A stretch of 45,731 bases of DNA from Paludibacteraceae bacterium (lineage in GTDB: Bacteria > Bacteroidota > Bacteroidia > Bacteroidales > Paludibacteraceae). This document shows positions 16,754 to 25,126 of the stretch, in pieces. The stretch's first letter is position 1, and each line of letters begins with the position of its first letter. The stretch covers positions 1 to 45,731 of the forward strand of contig JAEDGZ010000016.1 of NCBI GenBank assembly GCA_016297215.1. Reading direction: 5' to 3'. The position numbers and the translations under genes were made by a program. The notes under the pieces were generated by a model, which was not told where the DNA came from, did not search any database, and saw only the letters and a list, made by a program, of their open reading frames with translations.

Positions 16754-17611
16754 ATGTCTAATCGACTGAGATACATATTGTTTATAGGGTTGACGGCGAT
16801 GGTTGTCGGGCTATCGTCTTGCGTTACGAGCCGAAGGGTGAACTACATGCAAGAGCCGGATAAGAAGATACCTTCTTATGCCGATACGCTGTCGTTTGAG
16901 GACTACCAGTTGCGTGTGAATGACCGCTTGTATATCTATGTTTATTCCTTGGACGAGAAGATCACAGCACTCTACAACTCGGGGATGACGAACACTAACA
17001 TGCGTCAGCAGATACGTAACAATTCGATGTATGGTTCCAATGAGTTGTACACCTATTTGGTTGATATAGAAGGGAATATCGATTTTCCGACCTTGGGTAA
17101 AGTGCAGGTGCTTGGACTTACTACACGCGAGGTAAAACGCAAGTTGGAAGAGGAATTGGGGAAGTTGATGAAAGATATTCCGGGGTATAAGACTATTTCC
17201 GCAGAAGTAAATATTGTGCAGCGGTCGTTCTCTATTATCGGGGCACAAAGCGGTCGATATTATATTGATCGCGAGAAGATGACAATCTTTGAGGCGTTGG
17301 CGATGGCAGGCGACTTAGGCGAGTTCTCCGACCGCTCGCAGATAAAGTTGGTGCGCGAGAAAGATGGCGTAACTACGATAAAGACCTTTGACGTGCGGTC
17401 GAAAGATATTATCAACTCGGAATTCTACTACATAGAGCCGAATGATATCATCTATATCCGCCAGATACCCGGGAAGTCATTTGGAATCAACTCGGCAGGT
17501 ACGGCGGTGAGCGTGGTGGCATCGACCATTTCGTTTGGTGTGTTTGTTTACTCGCTGGTGCAGACGGGTATTCACCTATACAACAAGTATAACCCCGCTC
17601 CGGCGCAATAA
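16754..17611 (+). CDS. Polysaccharide export lipoprotein, Wza-like (first copy)
   Basis: This 285-residue outer-membrane polysaccharide export protein has the lipobox VGLSSC, the poly-export segment YQLRVNDRLYIYVYSLDEK near residues 50-70, and a SLBB-like region around 155-225 (FSIIGAQSGRYYIDREKMTIFEALAMAGDL). A hydrophobic segment near 250-270 may reach the membrane. It would form the outer-membrane channel with the Wzc-like protein encoded two genes on. A second, related gene follows directly. Confidence 0.9.
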   Translation: MSNRLRYILFIGLTAMVVGLSSCVTSRRVNYMQEPDKKIPSYADTLSFEDYQLRVNDRLYIYVYSLDEKITALYNSGMTNTNMRQQIRNNSMYGSNELYTYLVDIEGNIDFPTLGKVQVLGLTTREVKRKLEEELGKLMKDIPGYKTISAEVNIVQRSFSIIGAQSGRYYIDREKMTIFEALAMAGDLGEFSDRSQIKLVREKDGVTTIKTFDVRSKDIINSEFYYIEPNDIIYIRQIPGKSFGINSAGTAVSVVASTISFGVFVYSLVQTGIHLYNKYNPAPAQ

Positions 17612-17617
17612 AGGAGG
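17612..17617 (+). promoter_or_regulatory. Strong Shine-Dalgarno before the second Wza-like gene
   Basis: A full AGGAGG lies 8 nt before the ATG at 17626. Such sites are rare in this window, where most starts follow AT-rich sequence. Confidence 0.65.
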
Positions 17618-17625
17618 ATAGAGAA

Positions 17626-18396
17626 ATGAAGCGAAAGATACTATACGGATTGCTCCTCCTGCCGCTGCTGTTGAGCAGTTGCTACAGCCACAAGGTGATA
17701 GGTCTGCTGCAAGAGCCTACCAAGCACAACAACTTGCCCGTGTACGACTCCGCGGAGTATGTGCCTTACACCATACGGGTGAACGATGAGATTATCTACC
17801 GCTTGATTACCATGGACGAGACTATCTCAAAGACTATCATGGGCAATCAATCATCGTATGCGGGGCAATATGCCAACTCCTACCGTGTCTATTCTGACGG
17901 AACAATAGATGTGCCGTTCTTGAAACCCGTGCATGTGGAGGGACTGACGATAGAGCAGGCGCAAGACACCCTGCGGGCGGCATTCCGCGAGATAATCCCC
18001 GACGCAGACGTGAAACTAGCGCTGTATAACAAGTACTTCACCGTGGTGGGCGACATCAACGCGGGCGAGTACTATATATATAAGGAGAAGATGAATATCT
18101 TTGAAGCACTCGCCATGACGGGTGATTTGATGAACTCCGGCGACAGGCGGCATGTGCGAATCATTCGGCCGCAAGGCAACGGCGAGGAACCCGAGGTGCT
18201 GGAGTTTGATATTCGCACGAATAGCATCATCAACTCGAAATACTATTATGTCTATCCCAATGATGTGATATACGTGGCACGGACGAAAGACAGTTTCTTC
18301 AAAGTGCCGTCCTACACAGGTTTCCTCGGGTTAATCACTTCCTCGTTATCACTGCTGGTATCGGTGCTTAACTATACCGTGCTGCTGATAGACTAA
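17626..18396 (+). CDS. Polysaccharide export lipoprotein, Wza-like (second copy)
   Basis: The 256-residue product shares the plan of the preceding gene: lipobox LLSSC, poly-export segment YTIRVNDEIIYRLITMDET, and a SLBB-like segment FTVVGDINAGEYYIYKEKMNIFEALAMTGDL. A hydrophobic tail at about 225-254 resembles a membrane anchor. The two copies are clearly diverged, so they may form a mixed channel or serve different steps. It starts after an AGGAGG site. Confidence 0.9.
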   Translation: MKRKILYGLLLLPLLLSSCYSHKVIGLLQEPTKHNNLPVYDSAEYVPYTIRVNDEIIYRLITMDETISKTIMGNQSSYAGQYANSYRVYSDGTIDVPFLKPVHVEGLTIEQAQDTLRAAFREIIPDADVKLALYNKYFTVVGDINAGEYYIYKEKMNIFEALAMTGDLMNSGDRRHVRIIRPQGNGEEPEVLEFDIRTNSIINSKYYYVYPNDVIYVARTKDSFFKVPSYTGFLGLITSSLSLLVSVLNYTVLLID

Positions 18397-18401
18397 AAAA
18401 A

Positions 18402-18436
18402 GTTTCAAGTTTCAGGTTTTAGGTTTCAAGTTTCAA
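18402..18436. repeat. 7-nt array whose last base is the wzc start
   Basis: GTTTCAA, GTTTCAG, GTTTTAG, GTTTCAA, GTTTCAA, followed by TG. The final A of the array is the A of the ATG, so array length sets the spacing between the upstream gene and this start. Confidence 0.9.
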
Positions 18437-20997
18437 TGTCTTTTTCTATGGCAGAAAACACTACATACACGCCTACAGGCAATAGCAATTACATCTACGG
18501 TCAGCCAAACAATGCGCAATACTATGGTTCCGGGAACTATGGTCCGGGAAATTACGGTGCAGGCACTAACGATTCGAAAGAAGAGGAAGAAAGCAACTTC
18601 AACATCATGGAGTGGGTGATGCTGTGTTTGCACTATTGGTATTTGTTTGTTATAGGCGTAGCAATAGCCGCAGGGTGCGCCATGCTGAAGAATCGCAAGT
18701 GGTTGCCCTCATATTATTCGCAGGGGACAATAATCATCAAGGAGTCGGGTTATTATGGAGGTACCAACTCGGCACTGATGCAAGGCTTCGGCGTGGATGC
18801 GGGTTATAAGAATGTGAATAACCAAGTGATTATGCTTGGTTCTTACGACTTGATGTGCCGCGTGGTGGATTCCCTACCCTTCATGCAGACGGAATATATC
18901 ACACAGGGACGTTTCAAAACGCGCAACCTCTATCGCAATACGCCCATTCTGATAGAGACGAGCCATATCGAGTCTATTGCCTATTCTATTCTCTTCCAAT
19001 TAGATTTTCAATCGGACGGAACTTTCACTGTTACTTCTACCAATGAAGATGTGCCGATGGTGGCAAACGGACGATATGGCGAGCCTTTGCATACGCAGTT
19101 GTTCGATGGTGTATTCCTCCCTTCGGATGTCAGTTTGTCGAGCGGAAGAATGTTCTTCCGTTTCCGCACGAAGGAATCGTTGGTCGGAGAGTTTATGGGG
19201 CGATTGCAGTTGAGTTTTGTAGGCGAAGGAAGTACTGTTTTAGCAATAGCCCTGACCAGCGAGACTCCCCAACGCGATTGTGAGTTCATCGATAAATTGG
19301 CGGAAATCTATCTGATGCAAAACTTGGAGCAGAAGAACGAGGTAGCCGACAATAGTATTCGCTTTATCAACCAGCAGTTAATCTCCCTGCAATCGTCATT
19401 GGAGGTGAGCGAGGGCGCGATGACACAATTCCGTCAGGAGAACCGCTTTGTGGATGTAGGATCGTATGCAGGGCAGTTGATGACTCGTATCTCGCAGTAT
19501 GACCAGCAGAATATGTCGCTGAAACTGAAAGAAACCTATTTTGACTACCTGACCAACTACTTGCAAACCAATATCGAAAACGGCGCAGTGATAGCCCCCA
19601 CTTCGTTGGGGCTGAACGAGCCGATACTGATGTCGCTTGTGCAACAGTTGAACGACCTGCGTATCCAACGCGGAGAGTTGAGCGAAAAGAACGTATATTA
19701 TGCCAAATATACGAAGGATATAGAGAATGTGAAGACGGCAATCAATGAGGTAGTAGGGAGTATGCGCGCCTCATTAGAGATAGAGAAACAAGACCTAAAA
19801 GACCGCTTTGCAGATGTGGAGGAAGAGATAAAGAATCTGCCTTCCAAGGAGTTGCAGATGGTCGCCATCGAGCGCAACTATCGTATAGACGACAACTACT
19901 ACACGTTCTTCTTGCAGAAACGTGCCGAAGCCGAGATCCAGAAAGCCGGTAACACGCCCGATAACAAGATATTGGATAAAGCCCGCACTACGGCAGTGGT
20001 GAACGGAAAAGCCAAGTCGAAAAATACCACTACGGCACTCATCATCGGCTTGCTTGTTCCATTAGCATTGATTATCCTCAGCGAATTGCTAAACAACAAG
20101 ATGCGGACTCCTCGCGACGTGAAGCGTTTAGGTGTGTTCACCATGATTGGCACTTTGCGCCATGCACGCAATCAGAATCCCACGCTCGTGCAAGACAAAC
20201 CGCGCTCTTCGTATGCAGAGATGATGCGTTCGATACGAACTCGTATAGAGTTTTTTACAAAGCGTAAAGTAGGTATTGTGGTTACCCTCACTTCTACAGA
20301 GTCTGGTGACGGAAAGACCTTCTTAAGTACCAACTTGGCATCGCTGTATGCTATGTCAGGAAAGAAGACACTGCTGATAGACGTTGATATGCGTAAGCCC
20401 AATGTGCATACCAAATTAGGTCTGCCAAACGGGCAAGGATTGACGGACTATCTGATTGGAGAATGCGAGTTGGAAGATACACTGATACGGAATAACCACT
20501 TTGGCTTCGACGTGATGCGTGCCGGTACTATTCCGCCCAACCCCGGGGAGTTGATACACTCGGACAAGATGGCAGAACTTATTACCAGTCTGCGCCAAGA
20601 GTATGCGTTTATCGTGATGGATACATCCCCCATTGGTTTGGTACCCGATGCATATACTTTGATAGAATTGTCGGATATATGCTTGTTTGTTATCCGTTGC
20701 CTGAAGACAAGTCGTCCATTCTGCAAACAAACCATTATGCAGATGAAGGAGATGATAGAGAATCATGATAAAGTACAGTTGGTACTTTCCGATATACCCA
20801 ATGAAGGACGCTATGCTTATGGCTACGGCTATGGTTATGGCTACGGTTATGGCTACGGTTATGGTTACGGTTATGGTTACGGTTATGGACATAAGCACCA
20901 CCATGGCTATGGAAAGTATGGCGCATACATTTATGGTAAAATCCATCGTAAGAAAAAGGGACAAGATCATTACTATGCAGATGATGACGAAGCGTAG
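18436..20997 (+). CDS. Wzc-like polysaccharide copolymerase and tyrosine autokinase
   Basis: The 853-residue protein joins a Wzz-type chain-length domain to a bacterial tyrosine kinase. Visible features are a Gly/Tyr/Asn-rich N-terminus (about 1-45), transmembrane helices near 60-82 and 535-555, a coiled-coil periplasmic part at about 290-480, Walker A ESGDGKT near 622-628, Walker A' LLIDVDMRKP near 646-655, and Walker B FIVMDTSP near 725-732. The C-terminal tail is a (Tyr-Gly)12 run followed by more Tyr, a large autophosphorylation cluster. ATGs at 18436 and 18448 are both possible starts. Together with the Wza-like lipoproteins it would control assembly and export of an extracellular polysaccharide; no Wzb-type phosphatase is seen nearby. 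Confidence 0.94.
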   Translation: MSFSMAENTTYTPTGNSNYIYGQPNNAQYYGSGNYGPGNYGAGTNDSKEEEESNFNIMEWVMLCLHYWYLFVIGVAIAAGCAMLKNRKWLPSYYSQGTIIIKESGYYGGTNSALMQGFGVDAGYKNVNNQVIMLGSYDLMCRVVDSLPFMQTEYITQGRFKTRNLYRNTPILIETSHIESIAYSILFQLDFQSDGTFTVTSTNEDVPMVANGRYGEPLHTQLFDGVFLPSDVSLSSGRMFFRFRTKESLVGEFMGRLQLSFVGEGSTVLAIALTSETPQRDCEFIDKLAEIYLMQNLEQKNEVADNSIRFINQQLISLQSSLEVSEGAMTQFRQENRFVDVGSYAGQLMTRISQYDQQNMSLKLKETYFDYLTNYLQTNIENGAVIAPTSLGLNEPILMSLVQQLNDLRIQRGELSEKNVYYAKYTKDIENVKTAINEVVGSMRASLEIEKQDLKDRFADVEEEIKNLPSKELQMVAIERNYRIDDNYYTFFLQKRAEAEIQKAGNTPDNKILDKARTTAVVNGKAKSKNTTTALIIGLLVPLALIILSELLNNKMRTPRDVKRLGVFTMIGTLRHARNQNPTLVQDKPRSSYAEMMRSIRTRIEFFTKRKVGIVVTLTSTESGDGKTFLSTNLASLYAMSGKKTLLIDVDMRKPNVHTKLGLPNGQGLTDYLIGECELEDTLIRNNHFGFDVMRAGTIPPNPGELIHSDKMAELITSLRQEYAFIVMDTSPIGLVPDAYTLIELSDICLFVIRCLKTSRPFCKQTIMQMKEMIENHDKVQLVLSDIPNEGRYAYGYGYGYGYGYGYGYGYGYGYGYGHKHHHGYGKYGAYIYGKIHRKKKGQDHYYADDDEA
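20818..20889. repeat. Tyr-Gly coding repeat at the wzc 3' end
   Basis: Twelve consecutive TAY-GGN codon pairs, with frequent 12-nt blocks of the form TATGGTTACGGT. Long runs of nearly identical 6- and 12-nt units make this a likely length-variable site. Confidence 0.95.
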
Positions 20998-21050
20998 GGG
21001 AAATAGTTTGGTCGTACTATGGACTATATTTAAGAAAGCCTACGGATGAT

Positions 21051-21659
21051 ATGATGTTTCGTATTCGTTTTTTCCTACTATTATCGTTTTCCTTGCTGTT
21101 GCTGTGTGGATGTCAGAATCCCGCTCCCTCGAAACCCGTTACCGTTGCCTCGGAGTTCACTGCCTGCTATGCGGAACTATACGGACAGGCATACGACTCC
21201 GTGTCGCAGGATGTTCTCGCCCTTGACCTCTACTCAGAAGGGCTTGACCTCAACGAGCAGGGAAAGATAGAAGGCACGGGCACCAACCTATATATCAGCG
21301 ATATCTTCATAGATGCGGACGACAGCATGTGGGTAAAAAGCGATGGGCGGCTGACGCTTCGCGCGGGGATAGACAGCCTCTGCTTCTGCTCAGACTCCCT
21401 CCCCGCGGCGGGCACTTTCCTCCCCGGCATGGACTTCGAAGGTAACCCCACGGGCATCTACCTGCTCACCATCGCCGACAACGCGATTGCCGGCATCCAA
21501 GTGCTGGACTCGGGCAGGTTCGTCCTCCGACCGAGCGAAGGGAAGCGTATTGACTTTCATGGGATATTCTACTATTCCACCCGCTCCTCTGCCAACAGCA
21601 AGCCCGTAGTGCAGATCTATTCGGCACGATTTAATTCTGAATTAAGAATCAAGAATTAA
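21051..21659 (+). CDS. Hypothetical lipoprotein between wzc and xerD
   Basis: The 202-residue product begins with a lipoprotein signal (MMFRIRFFLLLSFSLLLLCGC). The mature part is acidic, with repeated beta-type stretches such as IDADDSMWVKSDGRLTLRAGID, and no family I recognise. Its last codons (NSELRIKN) and stop are formed by a heptamer array, and xerD begins 2 nt later, so the two genes are probably translationally coupled. Confidence 0.75.
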   Translation: MMFRIRFFLLLSFSLLLLCGCQNPAPSKPVTVASEFTACYAELYGQAYDSVSQDVLALDLYSEGLDLNEQGKIEGTGTNLYISDIFIDADDSMWVKSDGRLTLRAGIDSLCFCSDSLPAAGTFLPGMDFEGNPTGIYLLTIADNAIAGIQVLDSGRFVLRPSEGKRIDFHGIFYYSTRSSANSKPVVQIYSARFNSELRIKN

Positions 21660-21661
21660 CA
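21634..21661. repeat. 7-nt array at the lipoprotein/xerD junction
   Basis: ATTCTGA, ATTAAGA, ATCAAGA, ATTAACA. It encodes the end of the lipoprotein and touches the xerD ATG. Confidence 0.75.
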
Positions 21662-22549
21662 ATGGTGAACTACGCGCGCGAATACCATACTTATCTGCGT
21701 CTGGAGCGTTCTTATTCGCCGAACACTATCGCCTCCTACGAGTTGGACTTACAGAAGATGTTTGCCTACTTCGAGGCACACGGCATCGACCCAATCGGTG
21801 CACAACTCGCCGACCTGCAAGCCTTTCTGTACGATACCTTCCGCGACAATTCTAATGCTCGTACGCAAGCGCGACTCATTGCCAGTGTGCATTCTTATTA
21901 TCGTTTTCTGCTTTACCACCATTATATAGATGCCGATCCCTCCGAACTGCTGGAGGGACCGAAGCGCGAGATGCACCTACCCGTGGTGCTCACCGTGGAG
22001 GAGATAGACCGCCTGATAGCCGCCACCGACCTCTCTTCCAACGAGGGGCACCGCAACCGCGCCATCATCGAGATGCTCTACGGCAGCGGGTTGCGCGTGT
22101 CGGAGTTGGTGAACCTCAAGCTGTCGAATATCTACCGCAAAGAAGGTTACATGCTCATCGAGGGCAAAGGGAGCAAGCAGCGGCTGGTGCCTATCTCGCC
22201 TGTGGCGGATGAGTGGTTTGGCTATTGGCTCAGCGACCGCGCTCGCTGGGATGTGAAGCCGGAGTTTGCCGATATCGCTTTCCTCAACCGCTACGGCAGG
22301 CAACTCACACGCACCATGGTCTTCACCATCATCAAACGTCTCTGCGCCGAAGCCGGCATCACCAAGAACATCTCCCCCCACACCCTCCGCCACTCGTTTG
22401 CAACCCACCTCCTGCAGAACGGTGCCGACCTGCGTATCATCCAGCAACTGCTCGGACACGAAGACCTCGCCACCACCGAGATATACACCCACCTTGACAT
22501 CCAAGACCTCCGTGATGCTATCATTCAATACCATCCCGCAAACAAATAG
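21662..22549 (+). CDS. xerD: Tyrosine recombinase XerD/XerC family
   Basis: This 295-residue recombinase has a SAM-like N-terminal domain (YLRLERSYSPNTIASYELDL) and the catalytic signature: Arg in GSGLRVSELVNL, Lys in KGSKQRLVPI, His and Arg in HTLRHSFATHLL, His in LLGHEDLATTEIYTHL with the nucleophilic Tyr. It is expected to resolve chromosome dimers at dif. No dif-like site stands out next to it. The length and lack of transfer signs suggest the housekeeping enzyme rather than a mobile-element integrase; XerC versus XerD is not certain. Confidence 0.9.
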   Translation: MVNYAREYHTYLRLERSYSPNTIASYELDLQKMFAYFEAHGIDPIGAQLADLQAFLYDTFRDNSNARTQARLIASVHSYYRFLLYHHYIDADPSELLEGPKREMHLPVVLTVEEIDRLIAATDLSSNEGHRNRAIIEMLYGSGLRVSELVNLKLSNIYRKEGYMLIEGKGSKQRLVPISPVADEWFGYWLSDRARWDVKPEFADIAFLNRYGRQLTRTMVFTIIKRLCAEAGITKNISPHTLRHSFATHLLQNGADLRIIQQLLGHEDLATTEIYTHLDIQDLRDAIIQYHPANK

Positions 22550-22591
22550 TTAGTTGAAATATATGTTGTACAACATAAAACACATTTTTTT

Positions 22592-22623
22592 TTTGCGAAA
22601 GTAAAAAAAATATCGTATCTTTG
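22592..22623 (+). promoter_or_regulatory. Promoter for the EF-G paralogue
   Basis: TTTG (22592-22595), 20 bases, TATCTTTG (22616-22623). The leader would be about 94 nt and contains a 14-nt tandem array. Confidence 0.82.
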
Positions 22624-22651
22624 CCGCTGTTTTTAACCGAAAAACTAACCT

Positions 22652-22710
22652 ACACAACGTGATAAACAGGAACTGAACAACAGGGACTGACCAACACAAC
22701 GTGATAAACA
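22652..22710. repeat. 14-nt (2 x 7) array in the leader of the EF-G paralogue
   Basis: Units ACACAACGTGATAA, ACAGGAACTGAACA, ACAGGGACTGACCA, ACACAACGTGATAA, then ACA. The first and fourth units plus three bases give a perfect 17-nt direct repeat 42 nt apart (22652-22668 and 22694-22710). Confidence 0.8.
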
Positions 22711-22723
22711 CAAATGTAAAACT

Positions 22724-24880
22724 ATGGCAAAAGTGTATCAAGCAAACGAGATCAAGAATATCGCCATGTTGGGCGGTAGCGGATCCGGAAAGACGACTCT
22801 GATGGAGTCGATGTTATTTGAGTCGGGTGTGATTAAACGTCGCGGGTCGATAGAGACGCAATCGACGGTCTGCGACTATTTCCCCGTAGAAAAGGAGTAC
22901 GGCTACTCGGTGTTCTCCACTGTCTGCAACGTGGAGTTCATGGGTAAGAAACTGAATATCATCGATTGCGCAGGTAGTGATGACTTCTGCGGCGGTACGG
23001 TAGCCGCATTGCAGATGGTGGGTTCGGCGCTGGTGGTGCTCTCCGCCAACGAGGGCGTTACGGTAGGTACGCAAAACAATTTCCGCCTTGTGGAGAATGC
23101 CCACAAACCGCTGGCATTCGTTGTGAACAAGTGCGACCATGAATATGCCGATTTCGAGAAGGTGCTCCACGAGTTGCGCGAGACGTTCGGCAACCGCTGC
23201 ACCGTGATGCAATATCCTATCAATGCCGGCACGGGCTTCAATGCCGTTATTGACGTGCTGAAAGGTAAGATGCTCGTTTGGGGACCCGAAGGCGGCGCAC
23301 CCGAGGAGAAAGAGATTCCCGTAGGGGAGCAAGCCAAGGTGGAGGAGATGCGCCAAGCCCTGCAAGAGCAGGCGGCTGAGGCAGACGAGACCTTGCTCGA
23401 CAAGTTCTTGGAAGAAGGACTGAACGACGAGGAAATCATGCAGGGCTTGAAGTCGGTCTATGCACAGGGCTCGATGTACCCCGTCATCTGCTGCAGCGCA
23501 GCCAAAGACATGGGTATCCGCCGCTTGATGGACTTCCTCAACGTGATGGCGCCCGCACCTCGTCAGTTCGAGTACAAGACCGTGGACGGCAAGTCGGTGC
23601 GCCCCGTGGACGACGCGCCCACCAGCCTCTATGTCTTCAAGACCTCCGTGGAGCCGCACGTGGGTGAGGTGAGTTATTTCCGCGTGATGCAGGGTGTGGT
23701 GCGCCCGGGCGACGACCTGCAGAACATGGAGCGCGGCAGCAAGGAGCGTATCTCCCAACTCTTCATGGTGGCAGGCAGCATGCGTATCCCCGTGGAGGAG
23801 GTGCACGCCGGAGACATCGCCGCTACGGTCAAGTTGAAAGACACCCGCACGGGTAACACGCTCAACGCCAAGGACTGCGACTACCAATACGCACCAATCG
23901 TCTATCCCCAGCCGCGTTACCGCCGCGCAATCCGTCCCGCTAACGAGGCGGACAACGAGAAACTCGCCGCACTGCTCACCCGTATGCACGAGGAAGACCC
24001 CACGTGGATTGTAGAGCAGTCGAAAGAACTGCGCCAGACCATCGTCTGGGGACAAGGCGAGTTCCACCTCCGCACCCTCAAATGGCGTCTTGAGAACAAC
24101 GACAAGATGTCGGTTGAGTTCGACGAGCCGAAGATTCCGTACCGCGAGACCATCACCAAAGCCGCTCGCGCTGACTATCGCCACAAGAAACAGTCCGGCG
24201 GTTCGGGTCAGTTCGGAGAGGTGCACCTCATCGTGGAGCCCTACGAGGAGGGTATGCCCGTGAAGGAGTCCTACAAGTTCGGCAACCAAGAGTACAAGAT
24301 TTCCGTCAAAGATACACAGGAGATTTCGCTCGAGTGGGGCGGCAAGTTGGTGCTCATCAACTCCATCGTGGGTGGTGCCATCGATGCACGCTTCATCCCC
24401 GCCATCCTGAAAGGTGTGATGGACCGCATGGAGCAAGGTCCGCTCACAGGCTCCTACGCACGCGACGTCCGCGTCATCGTGTACGACGGCAAGATGCACC
24501 CCGTGGATTCCAACGAAATCTCCTTCCGTTTGGCAGGTCGCAATGCCTTTGCCGAGGCATTCCGCAACGCCAACCCGAAGGTGCTGGAGCCTATCTACGA
24601 TGTAGAGGTGCTTGTGCCCACGGAGATTATGGGTGATGTGATGAGCGACATCAACGGCCGCCGCGGTATGGTGCTCGGCATGGAGAGCGAGAAGCAGTTC
24701 ACGCGCCTCAAAGCCCTCGTGCCGCTCAAGGAGTTGTCCAACTACTCCACCACGCTCTCTTCGCTCACCGGCGGACGCGCTACCTTCACCATGGCGTTCA
24801 AGTCCTACGAACTCGTGCCCGCTGATGTTCAAGACCAACTCTTGAAGGCATACGCTGCGGCGCACGCGGACGAAGACTAA
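22724..24880 (+). CDS. Elongation factor G paralogue (EF-G2-like)
   Basis: The 718-residue protein has all five EF-G domains: GTPase about 10-290, domain II 300-385, III 395-470, IV 475-600 (SGGSGQFGEVHL), V about 605-690 (RRGMVLGMES). The nucleotide pocket is non-standard. P-loop GGSGSGKTT (17-25) and NKCD (135-138) are present, but the G3 motif is DCAGSDDF (81-88) instead of DTPGHVDF, so the catalytic His is Ser85, and the switch I ERG-I motif is EYGYS. The Bacteroides EF-G2 paralogue is reported to promote translocation without GTP hydrolysis and to matter under carbon starvation and in the gut; this gene fits that type, and its lack of GTPase activity is inferred. A canonical fusA is not in the window. 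Confidence 0.88.
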   Translation: MAKVYQANEIKNIAMLGGSGSGKTTLMESMLFESGVIKRRGSIETQSTVCDYFPVEKEYGYSVFSTVCNVEFMGKKLNIIDCAGSDDFCGGTVAALQMVGSALVVLSANEGVTVGTQNNFRLVENAHKPLAFVVNKCDHEYADFEKVLHELRETFGNRCTVMQYPINAGTGFNAVIDVLKGKMLVWGPEGGAPEEKEIPVGEQAKVEEMRQALQEQAAEADETLLDKFLEEGLNDEEIMQGLKSVYAQGSMYPVICCSAAKDMGIRRLMDFLNVMAPAPRQFEYKTVDGKSVRPVDDAPTSLYVFKTSVEPHVGEVSYFRVMQGVVRPGDDLQNMERGSKERISQLFMVAGSMRIPVEEVHAGDIAATVKLKDTRTGNTLNAKDCDYQYAPIVYPQPRYRRAIRPANEADNEKLAALLTRMHEEDPTWIVEQSKELRQTIVWGQGEFHLRTLKWRLENNDKMSVEFDEPKIPYRETITKAARADYRHKKQSGGSGQFGEVHLIVEPYEEGMPVKESYKFGNQEYKISVKDTQEISLEWGGKLVLINSIVGGAIDARFIPAILKGVMDRMEQGPLTGSYARDVRVIVYDGKMHPVDSNEISFRLAGRNAFAEAFRNANPKVLEPIYDVEVLVPTEIMGDVMSDINGRRGMVLGMESEKQFTRLKALVPLKELSNYSTTLSSLTGGRATFTMAFKSYELVPADVQDQLLKAYAAAHADED

Positions 24881-24929
24881 TATTGTCTTGAAAGCACGCA
24901 GGCAGTAAGAAGACCTGCAGCAGAGTAAT

Positions 24930-25063
24930 AAAGAAATTAGGCATTGTCTCACGACAATGCCTAATTTTGTTAGCCAAGGCGGAAAAAACATCTCTTTATG
25001 AAAACACAAAACCGCCTCAGAATGCTAACCAATAAAAACCAAATCCAATTGTTAAGCTAAATT
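24930..25063 (-). ncRNA. Candidate small RNA between the EF-G paralogue and hisS
   Basis: On the minus strand a TATCTTTG box (25077-25070) is followed by about 130 nt with no open frame. The interval contains a long interrupted stem, GTTAGC...AGGCGG (25029-25012 side) pairing with CCGCCT...GCTAAC (24982-24969 side), and then the 12-bp terminator. The -33 box is weak (TTTG at 25105-25102, spacing 24 instead of 20). No gene reads leftward here that the promoter could otherwise serve. Confidence 0.35.
24937..24970. terminator. Strong intrinsic terminator, possibly bidirectional
   Basis: A perfect 12-bp stem TTAGGCATTGTC (24937-24948) / GACAATGCCTAA (24953-24964) with loop TCAC, followed by TTTTGTT on the plus strand. 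On the minus strand it is followed by TTTCTTTATT, so it could also end a leftward transcript. Confidence 0.85.
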
Positions 25064-25126
25064 CACCTGCAAAGATACTGATTATTCTCTGAACAATCGT
25101 TCAAAGAAAACCTTTACCTTACATAT

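Noticed and set aside
21662..22549. Integrase of a mobile element
   Set aside because: The recombinase looks like the housekeeping XerC/D type, with no flanking attachment-like repeats, relaxase or phage genes.
22814..25009. A 731-codon open frame on the minus strand opposite the EF-G paralogue
   Set aside because: It mirrors the plus-strand gene's codon bias, is rich in His and Leu without domains, and the plus-strand product is a clear five-domain EF-G.
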